Shown here piece after piece: positions 27,699 through 35,800 of a stretch of 64,000 nucleotides of DNA. A program made the translations under genes and the position numbers. The stretch spans positions 62,001-126,000 of the forward strand of contig NZ_CP102846.1 in the NCBI RefSeq assembly GCF_013307435.2. The letters run 5' to 3'. The notes beneath the pieces were generated by a model. The model was not told where the DNA came from and searched no databases. It saw nothing but the letters and a program-made list of their open reading frames with translations. Position 1 is the first letter of the stretch. Every line of letters starts with the position of its first letter. Origin of the DNA: Microvirga terrae. Lineage in GTDB: Bacteria > Pseudomonadota > Alphaproteobacteria > Rhizobiales > Beijerinckiaceae.

Positions 27699-29129
27699 AT
27701 GAGCTTTGGTCTTGTCTCCGCCGCCTATGTGGCGGCCGCCATCCTGTTCATCCTGTCGCTGGGCGGCCTGTCGGGCCAAGAGGGCGCCAAGCGGGCCGTC
27801 TGGTACGGCATTGCCGGCATGGCGCTCGCCGTGGGTGCTACGGTGTTCGGGCCGGGTGTGGGCAACTACGCCATCATTGCCGCCACGCTGGTGATCGGCT
27901 CAGCGATTGGCTGGTATGTGGCCAAGAAGGTCGAGATGACCGAGATGCCGCAGCTGGTGGCAGCCCTGCACTCCTTTGTCGGTCTCGCGGCCGTGTTCAT
28001 CGGCTTTAATGCCGATCTCGAGCTCACCCGCGTGCTCGCCCTCGACGAAGCCTCACGGCAGGCGCTGACCGGCTTTGCCGGGGTGCTGGCGCACAAGACC
28101 GGGGTGGAGATCGCGATCCTGAAGGTCGAGGTCTTCCTTGGCGTATTTATCGGTGCCGTGACGTTTACCGGCTCGGTGATCGCGTTTGGCAAGCTCGCCG
28201 GCAAGGTCGACGGCAAGGCCAGGAAGCTGCCCGGCGGCCATGGGCTCAATGCCGGGGCGGCGCTGCTCTCGCTCGTGTTGCTGGTGCTGTATGTGCAGGG
28301 TACAGGCATCTGGGCGCTGGTAGCGATGACCCTACTGGCGTTCTTCATCGGCTACCATCTGATCATGGGCATCGGCGGGGCCGACATGCCGGTGGTGGTC
28401 TCGATGCTCAACTCCTACTCGGGCTGGGCGGCGGCTGCGATCGGCTTCACGCTGGGCAACGACCTGCTGATCGTCACCGGTGCCCTGGTCGGGTCGTCGG
28501 GTGCGATCCTGAGCTATATCATGTGCAAGGCCATGAACCGGAGCTTCATCAGCGTGATCCTCGGCGGGTTTGGCGCCACCACGGGTCCAGTGATGGCGAT
28601 TGCCGGCGAGCAGATCGCGATCGACGCCGACGGAGTGGCGACCGCCCTGGAGGAGGCCGACAGCATCGTGATTGTGCCCGGTTACGGCATGGCGGTGGCG
28701 CAGGCGCAGCAATCGGTGTCGGAGCTGACCCGCCGGCTGCGGGCCAAGGGCAAGGACGTGCGCTTTGCCATCCATCCGGTGGCAGGCCGCCTGCCCGGGC
28801 ACATGAACGTGCTGCTGGCGGAAGCCAAGGTGCCGTATGACATCGTGCTGGAGATGGACGAGATCAACGAGGACTTTTCAGAGACGGATGTAGTGATCGT
28901 CATCGGCTCGAACGACATCGTCAATCCGGCCGCCCAGGAGGATCCGAACAGTCCGATCGCCGGCATGCCGGTGCTGGAGGTGTGGAAGGCCAAGCAGGTG
29001 TTCGTCTCGAAGCGCGGGCAGGGGACCGGCTACTCCGGCATCGAGAACCCGCTGTTCTACAAGGACAACACCCGCATGTTCTACGGCGATGCCAAAGCCA
29101 GCATCGATCTGCTCGTCCAGTCTCTCTGA
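27699..29129 (+). CDS. pntB: NAD(P) transhydrogenase subunit beta
   Basis: Protein of 476 aa. The membrane part has about nine helices, including [18 protein letters not shown] and [15 protein letters not shown]. It is followed by the NADP-binding domain III ([44 protein letters not shown]-like [10 protein letters not shown] and FYGDAK). GAGGA lies before the ATG, 10 bp after pntA. Completes the membrane transhydrogenase. Confidence 0.96.
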   Translation: MSFGLVSAAYVAAAILFILSLGGLSGQEGAKRAVWYGIAGMALAVGATVFGPGVGNYAIIAATLVIGSAIGWYVAKKVEMTEMPQLVAALHSFVGLAAVFIGFNADLELTRVLALDEASRQALTGFAGVLAHKTGVEIAILKVEVFLGVFIGAVTFTGSVIAFGKLAGKVDGKARKLPGGHGLNAGAALLSLVLLVLYVQGTGIWALVAMTLLAFFIGYHLIMGIGGADMPVVVSMLNSYSGWAAAAIGFTLGNDLLIVTGALVGSSGAILSYIMCKAMNRSFISVILGGFGATTGPVMAIAGEQIAIDADGVATALEEADSIVIVPGYGMAVAQAQQSVSELTRRLRAKGKDVRFAIHPVAGRLPGHMNVLLAEAKVPYDIVLEMDEINEDFSETDVVIVIGSNDIVNPAAQEDPNSPIAGMPVLEVWKAKQVFVSKRGQGTGYSGIENPLFYKDNTRMFYGDAKASIDLLVQSL

Positions 29130-29902
29130 GGCTCTTGTGTGGGAAGTTGACCGACATGCATTGATGCTGTGCCGGCAGAAACCAACGAAGTATAATCGTC
29201 TACTTTCGGACTGCGAGAGCGGTGGCATGCGGTCAACGCAGTCCCTTCATGAGGCATGCTGCATTGCAGAGAGGCGCGATGCCGCCGATATCAGCAGTGG
29301 CTGATTTCAACGCGGCATCGCCTTTTTCCTCCCGGCTCTGCTGTGTCAGTCGTTCCCTCTGGAAGGTTTTGATGGATTTGTCGGACCTGAACTTCGCCGG
29401 ACGTTGGCCCGGCTTTTTCTTGTCTGCCGGTCCAGCTCCTTGATGGGTCTAGCGAAAAGCTGGCCATAGCGCATCTGACTTTGGTCATAGACCGAGCGGG
29501 TGGGCGAACCAGCTTGGCACAGTCGCTTTTCCCACGAGAGATAAGCCCCAATGCGCCACAACTATAAGCTGTGGTCAGGCGCGCCTGTCTCGCAAAATGT
29601 CGCCTCTATACCGATCTTACGTTGAGTTGGCACCCAGTCACAGGGCAGTCGCCAGCGATATTCCAGGTGCCAAGGTTGCTGCGGAGCGGCTTGCATCGGC
29701 CATCGTCGCAAGCCTGTTACACGAGGACCTGGCCATTCATCAGCTCCTTGGTTTTACACTGTCTTAACCAAGACAACGAAAACACCCGTATCGTGGCAGC
29801 CGGCAGCCTGAGCTGGTCCGTTACAGCCTCTTTGTCGCCCCAACCGTGGGTCCGAATGAGGGGCGCTGAATTTCGGTCATCTTGCGTACGCGGGAGGCGC
29901 CC
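29130..29902. other. Long intergenic region after pntB
   Basis: A 773-bp stretch with no supported gene: the frames found here lack ribosome-binding sites and family features. It holds a terminator-like hairpin at 29396-29418 and marks the change from the catabolic region to the small-gene region. Confidence 0.55.
29396..29418 (+). terminator. Candidate rho-independent terminator downstream of pntB
   Basis: GCCGG (29396-29400) pairs with CCGGC (29409-29413) across an 8-nt loop and is followed by TTTTTC. The stem is short and lies 270 bp from pntB, so it might end that transcript or an unseen one. Confidence 0.45.
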
Positions 29903-30505
29903 ATGTTCCAGGAGTCTGCGCCACGTCTATTGAACGCACATCGCGGCTTAATCCTTGCGCTCAGTCTGTCCGCGGCCGCAGGATGGAGTTCATTCGCTAT
30001 CGTGAGGCACACGTCGGCTACGGTCGGACGCCAGCTTCAGGATCAGGTCGCAAGCTTGCAGGTCACGCAAACCCAGCTCGTTGCCGAGCAGACCAAAACT
30101 CAAATCTCGCTCTCCGAGATGGCCCAGCTCCGTGCAGAGCTTGCCACGGCACATCGCGAGATCAATCGGCTGTCCCAGTCTCGCGAGCAGGCTCGGGTCG
30201 AGTATCCTCCCGTCAGGCCTGATGCCAAAGGTGCAAACCGCCAACCCAATGACGTCACCCGTGATGTGTCCCGGACAGATTCCATTGGGGAGAAAACCGG
30301 CGCGATCCAAAAAGACAAAGCAGCCTCAGCAAAGCTGCTCGAGAAGCAGGCTCGCAATCTGCAGGTTGCCGCCGTTGGTATGTCATCACCCAGTATCCAA
30401 AAGGCAGCTGTAAAGCCCCGCGGCAAAGAACGGGTTGACGTCAGTGAACCAGATACAGCAGCCTTGCGCCAACTCGTGAGGTCGACGGAGACGCCAGGGC
30501 GGTAG
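29903..30505 (+). CDS. Hypothetical single-pass membrane protein with coiled coil
   Basis: Protein of 200 aa starting at the ATG at 29903, with GGGAGG upstream. One hydrophobic helix near residues 15-37 (GLILALSLSAAAGWSSFAIV) is followed by a coiled-coil stretch (GRQLQDQVASLQVTQTQLVAEQ and on to MAQLRAELATAHREINRLSQ). A basic, low-complexity C-terminus follows. The layout resembles the products at 48017-48490 and 51597-52211. Probably anchored in the inner membrane with the coil outside; no function assigned. Confidence 0.7.
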   Translation: MFQESAPRLLNAHRGLILALSLSAAAGWSSFAIVRHTSATVGRQLQDQVASLQVTQTQLVAEQTKTQISLSEMAQLRAELATAHREINRLSQSREQARVEYPPVRPDAKGANRQPNDVTRDVSRTDSIGEKTGAIQKDKAASAKLLEKQARNLQVAAVGMSSPSIQKAAVKPRGKERVDVSEPDTAALRQLVRSTETPGR

Positions 30506-30685
30506 ATAACATCCCTACGGTAGGTGCCGGTTCTACGCCCAATGGCAGGGAGAAGGCGCGAAACCGATTGGCTGCTTAGGAGGTCGAGCACGACCGATCA
30601 ATCAGCCTTGCACGAACAAGATCCTGCTGAATGAGGAATCGGTACGGCAGCATGAAGTTTGCGCCTCCAGCAAAAGGCATCGCGC

Positions 30686-30868
30686 ATGAGCAAGACGAAG
30701 ACCGACACCAAACAACCCCTGCACCCTGCATTAGAAGAACTGTGGCAAATCCTTGCCAGAGAGCAGACGCTGGAGGAGTGTCGGAAACGCTCTGGATACG
30801 ATCCTTCCGCCTCTTCCCGACGGGTCACGGCACGAGAGGTGAGGAAGGCAGCTGAGAAGCGGCGCTAA
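30686..30868 (+). CDS. Small hypothetical protein (60 aa)
   Basis: Charged protein beginning MSKTKTDTKQPLHPALEELW and ending in a basic AAEKRR tail. The middle (ECRKRSGYDPSASSRRVTAREVRKA) looks helical. A purine-rich AAAAGG lies upstream but rather far. Codon use fits neighbours. It is unrecognised and may be a small basic accessory protein. Confidence 0.45.
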   Translation: MSKTKTDTKQPLHPALEELWQILAREQTLEECRKRSGYDPSASSRRVTAREVRKAAEKRR

Positions 30869-30943
30869 CCTACTAACAGCTACAGTTTCCGCCGACCCGC
30901 CGTTCGGGTATCTGCCCTAGATCGACCAAGTGGAGCAGACGGC

Positions 30944-31291
30944 ATGACACCGGAGCGCTTCGCCCTGATGCAGCAACTGCTGAACAATGCGAAATTCGAC
31001 TGGACCTATGGCGACACGGAGTATCTGCGTGAGCCGGTCGACTTTATTCCGCGCTATCCCAAGAACAGCGTCGTGGCGGATCTGCCGCGGCTCAGAAAGA
31101 TCGCTTTCACCCTGCATAAGGACCGTGTGGCAATGGTCGACCGCTCCGGTTCCCCACTGACACCCTCGTTCATGATTGCCTGGGTGGAAGCGGAAGGCTA
31201 CGTGATCCAAGCTTTCGCCTTCGATGACGATGGTGGTGGCATGGCACAAGATATGATCGGTTCCCTATGCCCAAAGTGCCGGAAGTTATGA
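30944..31291 (+). CDS. Hypothetical protein (115 aa)
   Basis: Soluble protein with a good ribosome-binding site (GGAG) before the ATG. It starts MTPERFALMQQLLNNAKFDW and ends with a CPKC motif near the C-terminus, which could be half of a metal site. No family recognised. It lies 119 bp upstream of the ctrA-like gene in the same direction. Confidence 0.6.
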   Translation: MTPERFALMQQLLNNAKFDWTYGDTEYLREPVDFIPRYPKNSVVADLPRLRKIAFTLHKDRVAMVDRSGSPLTPSFMIAWVEAEGYVIQAFAFDDDGGGMAQDMIGSLCPKCRKL

Positions 31292-31351
31292 TCCAATATC
31301 GCCTTGGGATTATTAGGTCAGCGCCGTGAAAGCGTCAACGTGCCTCCGGCG

Positions 31352-31366
31352 TTAACTCCTCGTTGA
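31352..31366 (+). promoter_or_regulatory. CtrA-like box TTAA-N7-TTGA
   Basis: The CtrA consensus is TTAA-N7-TTAA. Here TTAA (31352-31355) and TTGA (31363-31366) have the exact 7-nt spacing with one mismatch, 45 bp upstream of the ctrA-like start. This would permit autoregulation or control by the chromosomal CtrA. Confidence 0.5.
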
Positions 31367-31410
31367 GCATACTTCCCTCATATTAGCTGAGGTCTCTGGG
31401 AGGTGGTGAG

Positions 31411-32106
31411 ATGCGCGTGCTGCTGATCGAGGATGACATCTCTGTCGCTCGAAGCATTGAGCTCATGCTCCAGCGCCTCAATGTCCAGATCTCCGTCGCC
31501 GATCTGGGCGAGCACGGCATCGATCTCGGCCGGCTCCCCGATTACGACATCATCCTGCTCGATCTCAATCTCCCGGACATGTCAGGCTATGATGTCCTGC
31601 AACAGCTGCGGCTTGCCAAGGTGAGCACGCCTGTCCTGATCCTCTCAGGCCTGGACGGCATCCAGAACAAGGTCAGAGGCCTCGGCTACGGCGCCGATGA
31701 TTACCTCACAAAGCCATTTCATAAGGATGAACTCATCGCCCGCATGCAGGCCATCATCCGCCGCTCGTCTGATCAGACCGAGGCCGTCCTTCAATGCGGC
31801 GATCTGACGATCAACCCCCGAGTTCAACAGGCTGAGATCGCAGGCCGCCGGGTGAACCTGACGGGCACGGAGTACAAGATCCTGGCGTTTCTGGCTCAGC
31901 GCCAGGGGAACACGCTGACCAAAGAGATGCTCCTCAATCATCTGTATAGCGGCATGGACGAACCTGCGATCAAGATCATCGACGTATTCATCTGCAAGCT
32001 GCGCAGGAAGCTCGCGGAGGCTTCAGGTGGCAGGGACTACATCGAGACGGTCTGGGGCCGCGGCTACATGCTGCGGGAGCCACAACTCGTCAAATTGGCA
32101 AGCTAA
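31411..32106 (+). CDS. CtrA-family response regulator (secondary paralogue)
   Basis: OmpR/CtrA-type regulator of 231 aa. The receiver domain has acidic pocket EDD (residues 7-9), phospho-acceptor Asp51 in [14 protein letters not shown] and Lys in [12 protein letters not shown]. The winged helix holds the CtrA hallmark blocks [26 protein letters not shown] and [15 protein letters not shown], then [11 protein letters not shown]. These blocks are nearly those of Caulobacter CtrA, while the receiver differs more ([11 protein letters not shown]). It has a GGGAGG upstream. As the window looks like a secondary replicon, this is probably an extra copy beside a chromosomal ctrA. Confidence 0.88.
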   Translation: MRVLLIEDDISVARSIELMLQRLNVQISVADLGEHGIDLGRLPDYDIILLDLNLPDMSGYDVLQQLRLAKVSTPVLILSGLDGIQNKVRGLGYGADDYLTKPFHKDELIARMQAIIRRSSDQTEAVLQCGDLTINPRVQQAEIAGRRVNLTGTEYKILAFLAQRQGNTLTKEMLLNHLYSGMDEPAIKIIDVFICKLRRKLAEASGGRDYIETVWGRGYMLREPQLVKLAS

Positions 32107-32570
32107 GTCTCAGGTTCACGACCCCCGTCTCACATCCGCTGCCCTGCGTTCTGTCAGCGGATTGCAGGTTTTCTGGATTCTCATGCCCCTGTAGAGCCCG
32201 TTTCCTCACACAATCTATGGCAACATCGCGACTTGTCGGACTGAGAACGCCCCAACTGAAGCCTCTTCCAAACTTCAGTCGGGGCGCATGCGATGCCGGT
32301 TGCAACACCACATAGAAGCACCCTGGCTGAAGGCCGAGCACCAGACCTCTCACCAGGGCGCATACGATAGGTCTCGACACTGACCGAGGAAGATGATTGC
32401 AGACCGTGTTCAGGCAAGTGTGCCTGAGCACATAGCGATGGATTGGCACCAAGCCTTTATCGCGTCGTTCTTCTCACCCGTTTGAAACCGCTGGTTAACC
32501 ATGAAGGCGCATGCTTTTCCATGTGCTTCAAGGGCTGGGCGGGCTTCCTCGTACCTGGAGACGGTTGCTC
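32107..32570. other. Intergenic region without recognised gene
   Basis: This 464-bp stretch follows the ctrA-like gene. The frames present lack ribosome-binding sites and recognisable sequence. No clear terminator was found. Confidence 0.5.
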
Positions 32571-32942
32571 ATGGCGGAGAACCAATTCACCAACACGATC
32601 GAAGAGAAGTTGGCCCTGATCTCGCCAACTGTGAAGGCCATTGAGTTCGGAGGAGAGCTACCCTACCTCCGCGAATTGCAGACGCTCCTCAGACAGCACC
32701 TGGCGAGCCTTGTGGCCTTGTTCGAGCGAGATCCCGGCCTGGATGCCGCAACAGCCGACCTGTACGCGGCAGCGGCGGCTGTTGTGAACGACACCGCCAG
32801 AGCCTCTCAACCCCTCGCCCGAAAACGCCGTCTGCTCAAGGAAGCGCAGGTCCGCTTCCAGGAGCGCATCGCGACCGCACGCCCGAATGGACGACGAGCC
32901 TGCGCCGCTTGGCGACAGAAGGAGCTCTTTCTTGCCGCCTGA
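32571..32942 (+). CDS. Hypothetical helical protein, paralogue of 50770-51186
   Basis: Protein of 123 aa from the ATG at 32571 (GGAG upstream). The core EEKLALISPTVKAIEFGGEL, then LRELQTLLRQHLASLVALFERDPGLDAATADLYAAAAAVV and RKRRLLKEAQVRFQERI, matches the product at 50770-51186 block by block. It is likely an all-alpha bundle. It is unrecognised but clearly a family, so both copies are probably real genes. The last 20 residues differ and may reflect a local frameshift. Confidence 0.65.
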   Translation: MAENQFTNTIEEKLALISPTVKAIEFGGELPYLRELQTLLRQHLASLVALFERDPGLDAATADLYAAAAAVVNDTARASQPLARKRRLLKEAQVRFQERIATARPNGRRACAAWRQKELFLAA

Positions 32943-33093
32943 TCCAGGCCCGGGTTCCGCCTCAGCCCTCAATGGGCCGGAACCCAGTCGCCTGCGTTTC
33001 CGGCTACAGGAGTTGCTTGTCCAATTGCACAATCACTCACAGGATCCTGTGCTGCCCCAAGATCCTGTGAATCCGTTCCGTCCCGGTTATTGA
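32887..33093 (+). CDS. Possible small protein overlapping the previous gene
   Basis: A 68-codon frame begins inside the end of the preceding gene in another phase and ends with a proline-rich C-terminus (LQELLVQLHNHSQDP then VNPFRPGY). Overlap of 56 bp and lack of a clear ribosome-binding site make it doubtful. It could also be the original C-terminus of the preceding gene after a frameshift. Confidence 0.25.
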   Translation: MDDEPAPLGDRRSSFLPPDPGPGSASALNGPEPSRLRFRLQELLVQLHNHSQDPVLPQDPVNPFRPGY

Positions 33094-33187
33094 GGCCGGA
33101 GCCCTCTGGTGGTTTCAATCTTGGGTGGCAAACCCTTTGCCCATCGACTGACTACTAGATTGTCAGCGCATCAGGAGGATCTCACCC

Positions 33188-33649
33188 ATGGCGAAAGCTG
33201 CAACCAAGACGACAGCCAAGAAGGCGCCGGCCCGCAAAGCGGCCGCATCGAAAGCAGAACCGACTAAGACGGCCGACGCCGTTGCCAAGAGGTCTACGAA
33301 GGCCGCAGCACCGAAGGCGTCAGTCAAGGCAGCCCCCAAGGGTGCAAAGAAATCCACTGGCACCTCGGCTGGCGCGATCCTCACCCTGCGCCACATTGCC
33401 GAACAGTTGTCGGAAGTGCACGAGCTTCCCAAGCGCCAGGCTAACGAGATGCTGACGCAAGTCGTTGAGATGATCGCCAAGAGCTTGAAGAAGGGTGACA
33501 AGATCCGCCTGAGCGGTCTCGGCATCCTGCAGGTGCGCAAGCGCGCCGCGCGTACCGGGCGCAACCCGCAGACTGGCGAGCCGATCAACATCAAAGCCTC
33601 CAAGAAGATCGCCTTCCGGCCTGCGAAGGAGCTCAAGGAGGCGGTCTAG
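33188..33649 (+). CDS. HU-family DNA-binding protein with histone H1-like tail
   Basis: Protein of 153 aa. Residues 1-57 are a Lys/Ala/Pro-rich tail (KTTAKKAPARKAAASK and similar), followed by a full HU domain. The domain shows AEQLSEVHELPKRQANEMLTQ, KGDKIRLSGLGILQVRKRAAR, GRNPQTGEPINIKAS and KIAFRPAKELKEAV. The RNPQTGEPI arm that bends DNA is intact. AGGAGG precedes the ATG. The tail doubles the usual 90-aa HU length and should increase non-specific DNA binding. Confidence 0.92.
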   Translation: MAKAATKTTAKKAPARKAAASKAEPTKTADAVAKRSTKAAAPKASVKAAPKGAKKSTGTSAGAILTLRHIAEQLSEVHELPKRQANEMLTQVVEMIAKSLKKGDKIRLSGLGILQVRKRAARTGRNPQTGEPINIKASKKIAFRPAKELKEAV

Positions 33650-33681
33650 CCGGGAGCCGCAACCGGATGGCTGAAGCGACA

Positions 33682-33711
33682 CCCACCCCACCGGCACGCT
33701 GGCGGGGTGGG
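33682..33711 (+). terminator. Strong hairpin after the HU gene
   Basis: CCCACCCC (33682-33689) pairs perfectly with GGGGTGGG (33704-33711), 33 bp after the HU stop. The following bases are only partly T-rich. Confidence 0.6.
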
Positions 33712-33728
33712 CCTGTTGTTGCGTCCGC

Positions 33729-33890
33729 TCAGGAGAGATGCTGGGCAAAGTGCTTGTTCATCTCGAACATGCTGACCTTGCTCTTGCCGCCGAATACAGC
33801 CTGAAGCTTCTCATCCGCGAGGATTTCCCGCTTGTTTTCGGGGTTCTGCAGATTGTTGGACTTGATGTAATCCCACACTATTGCCACCGC
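33729..33890 (-). pseudogene. SWIB/MDM2-domain protein, C-terminal fragment
   Basis: Reading from about 33890 to the TGA at 33729 gives VWDYIKSNNLQNPENKREIL followed by ADEKLQAVFGGKSKVSMFEM and a short NKHFAQHLS end. This is the second half of a bacterial SWIB/BAF60b domain. The first half (the region before VWDYIK) is missing, and the upstream sequence belongs to a recombinase fragment. The copy therefore cannot make a whole domain. Confidence 0.75.
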
Positions 33891-33979
33891 TGTGTTCCCA
33901 AGCAGAGGTGGGGCGCGTCCTGCGCCTTATTGAGCGGTTGGAGGTCGCCGATCATGTGGTGAAGGCGGGAGGTATCAAC
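33878..33979 (-). pseudogene. Tyrosine recombinase 3'-end fragment
   Basis: The minus frame reads VDTSRLHHMIGDLQPLNKAQ and runs to TAG at 33878-33880. It matches the C-terminus of the intact integrase at 42212-43168 (LDTSRLHHMVRDLHPLNEEE), and the DNA is alike over about 50 bp (33931-33980 against 42240-42290). Everything upstream, including the catalytic residues, is absent. It directly abuts the SWIB fragment. Confidence 0.7.
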
Positions 33980-34188
33980 TCGTTGGCTCAAGCGCAGATG
34001 CGGTTGCCTTATCTAGTCTCCGACGGATAGGAGATCCCTTCATCCACCTCTTCGGCGCCTTTGCGTTGGGCGTTCAGCCCGGCACTTCCGACAACCCGGC
34101 ATCGATCAGGTTTGCCCTTCTGCGCTACATGCGGGGCGAGAACAGGCGCCTGTTCATCACTCCTGAGTGCACATCCTTCAAGGAAGAC

Positions 34189-34258
34189 TTGGTAGACGCA
34201 AGGGATCCAAAATCCCTTGGGCTTGTCCGTGCAGGTTCGAGTCCTTCCGTCAGCACCA
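34189..34258 (+). pseudogene. tRNA-Leu(CAA)-like 3' portion ending in CCA
   Basis: A D-loop GGTAGACGC is followed by an anticodon stem AGGGA/TCCCT (34201-34205 and 34213-34217) around loop TCCAAAA, giving anticodon CAA. A class II variable arm comes next (GGGC-TT-GTCC), then a T-loop GTTCGAGTCC and an encoded CCA at 34256-34258. The 5' acceptor strand that should pair with CGTCAGC is not found upstream. It is therefore a truncated or degenerate tRNA-Leu, as left at an integration site. No complete tRNA is claimed. Confidence 0.6.
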
Positions 34259-34315
34259 TCAACAAATCCCTTCACTAAACCCCGCTATTTGCTGATGCAG
34301 GCGTAGATGAGGTGA

Positions 34316-34510
34316 CTATTGGATCACAGAGGGCCAAGCAGCAAAAAGGCAGGGCCGCTTCCAGACAATAAAATGATCCCGTGTAGCAAGGCCGAGGTCT
34401 GGATCTCTTTCCAGTCGAGCGATCTGTGCGTCAACCGCCCTGAGTTTCTGCTCAAGCCGCGCTATCTCACGTCGCGCAAAGGAAACACCTTTCTGCTTTT
34501 TCGCTGGCAT
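34316..34510 (-). CDS. Small hypothetical protein with coiled coil (64 aa)
   Basis: Starting at the ATG at 34510 the frame reads MPAKKQKGVSFARREIARLE and continues as a charged helix (QKLRAVDAQIARLERDPD). The frame is open further upstream to 34696 but that part does not look coding. No family or strong ribosome-binding site; listed with low confidence. Confidence 0.35.
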   Translation of the reverse strand: MPAKKQKGVSFARREIARLEQKLRAVDAQIARLERDPDLGLATRDHFIVWKRPCLFAAWPSVIQ

Positions 34511-34759
34511 GTCGCACCCCAATCCTTGTGGTAAGGGCTCATTAACCAGTTTCGTTGAAGGCTGCTGTGCCCTGACGCACGCCAGTGCACGTCCAATGGG
34601 GAGATCCGAGGGTAGAGGAACGCCCTCCGGAATAAGTTGGACGAGATCCGCGAACGGGTCCTCCAAGCATTCCAAGTAGCCTGACGCCTCTGGCATCAGC
34701 CACCGGAAGTAACCATCCGAGCCAGAACCATAATCTTAAGGGATTGTTGATCTATCCCT

Positions 34760-35002
34760 TTGAGTTTATTGCGAAACAGAGATGGACATTTACGCTTGAA
34801 GGTGGTCTCCAATGGAACCGCAAGCGTGGAACGGGTGGTGGTAACGCGTACAAGGAATGATGTCTGGTCGGTCTCGCACGACGGGCGAAGCATCTCAGTT
34901 CACTCCACAGAGGAGCAGGCACTCTCCGCGGCGTTTGCCTTAGCCTCAAGGCGCAAACGGCAGGGGTTTGACGCCGTTGTCGTGATTGCGCGAGAGAGAT
35001 GA
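34760..35002 (+). CDS. Small hypothetical protein (DUF2188-like pattern)
   Basis: The frame opens at TTG 34760, with GTG 34802 as an alternative start. The middle has VVVTRTRNDVWSVSHDGRSI then STEEQALSAAFALASRRKRQ, ending with VVVIARER. A beta-hairpin followed by a helix and a final strand recalls DUF2188-type proteins, but the match is by pattern only. There is no ATG start. Confidence 0.4.
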   Translation: MSLLRNRDGHLRLKVVSNGTASVERVVVTRTRNDVWSVSHDGRSISVHSTEEQALSAAFALASRRKRQGFDAVVVIARER

Positions 35003-35062
35003 AGATGATGACGCGCTCATGCCAATGGTACTGTCTGTCGCCTATTGTAGGATTTCCTCAAC

Positions 35063-35203
35063 ATGGTTGACGATGATGACAAGCTCCTGATGGCTCGTCC
35101 GTAGTCGCCCGCCAATGATAGGCTGTCGCGTGTCCTCGAATGGTTCGGTTTGCTGGCTGCCCTAGGTATTATCGGCTGGGCCATCGTCTACACGCTCGGT
35201 TAG
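35063..35203 (+). pseudogene. Small membrane protein frame with in-frame TAG
   Basis: From ATG 35063 the frame codes an acidic start (MVDDDDKLLMARP), meets TAG at 35102-35104, then continues in the same phase with SPANDRLSRVLEWFGLLAAL and a second hydrophobic stretch to a TAG at 35201. The second half is a clear transmembrane helix. Either an amber mutation has broken a 46-codon gene, or only the shorter hydrophobic part is relevant. Confidence 0.4.
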
Positions 35204-35369
35204 TCGCCGAGAGGCAGATGCGCCTTGGCCCGGGCTCCGGGAGGCATTCGCAGCAGATGCTGCGTGATCCGACGCGCTGCGCCGAGATCCCGGCAAAATA
35301 GGTGAGGCACTGGCGCCCCTCGTAGCCGCAGTTGCCCCGCACGATGCGACAGGTATCCTCGTCCGTCAT
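35169..35369 (-). CDS. Small cysteine-rich hypothetical protein
   Basis: From the ATG at 35369 (GAGGA 8 nt upstream) the frame gives 66 residues starting MTDEDTCRIVRGNCGYEGRQ. It has six cysteines, including a CCEC cluster. Metal binding is conceivable. The end overlaps the 3' end of the opposite-strand membrane frame. Not recognised. Confidence 0.4.
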   Translation of the reverse strand: MTDEDTCRIVRGNCGYEGRQCLTYFAGISAQRVGSRSICCECLPEPGPRRICLSATNRACRRWPSR

Positions 35370-35465
35370 CTTTTCGTTCCTCAATCCTCAAGACGGGCTT
35401 CGCGCTGGAGAGCGAATACCCATAGCGACGCCATCCGACCGGCTCCGCCCAGACATGCGATGGTG

Positions 35466-35732
35466 CTATCCTGAGGCTTCAATCTTGCTTTCTTGCAGAG
35501 CGAAGTCGGCTGCGAGCGCCTGCTGCAGGATCCTGTCACGGATCACCCGCTTCATGCTCCCGACCCTGCGAGCCATGGCATAGACCCGATCTTGCAGGGC
35601 TGTCGCATCTGACATGACCTGAAACGGCGGCTCAGGTGGGAACGGCCGCGCGAGTTGCGTCTCCAGCTCAGCCAGCAGGTTCGCAAGATCTGTATGGTCG
35701 TCGCGTAGCCGCTGCAACTCTGCCTCGAGCAT
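35466..35732 (-). CDS. Hypothetical coiled-coil protein (88 aa)
   Basis: A strong AGGAGG lies 8 nt before the ATG at 35732, which supports a real gene. The product starts MLEAELQRLRDDHTDLANLL and carries heptad-like patterns up to residue 28, a proline break (FPPEPPF) and a second helical part. No family recognised. Confidence 0.6.
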   Translation of the reverse strand: MLEAELQRLRDDHTDLANLLAELETQLARPFPPEPPFQVMSDATALQDRVYAMARRVGSMKRVIRDRILQQALAADFALQESKIEASG

Positions 35733-35800
35733 GTCTGATGCCTCCTGAGCCTCTCCGGGGATCGCCAGCTTCTAGATTTTGGGGCCTCTGCTTCAGGAGG

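Noticed and set aside
32090..32452. 120-codon minus frame after the ctrA-like gene
   Set aside because: No ribosome-binding site and atypical composition; treated as non-coding.
34009..34275. 88-codon minus frame across the tRNA-like sequence
   Set aside because: Contains the RTRTC-type peptide typical of false genes translated from tRNA DNA.
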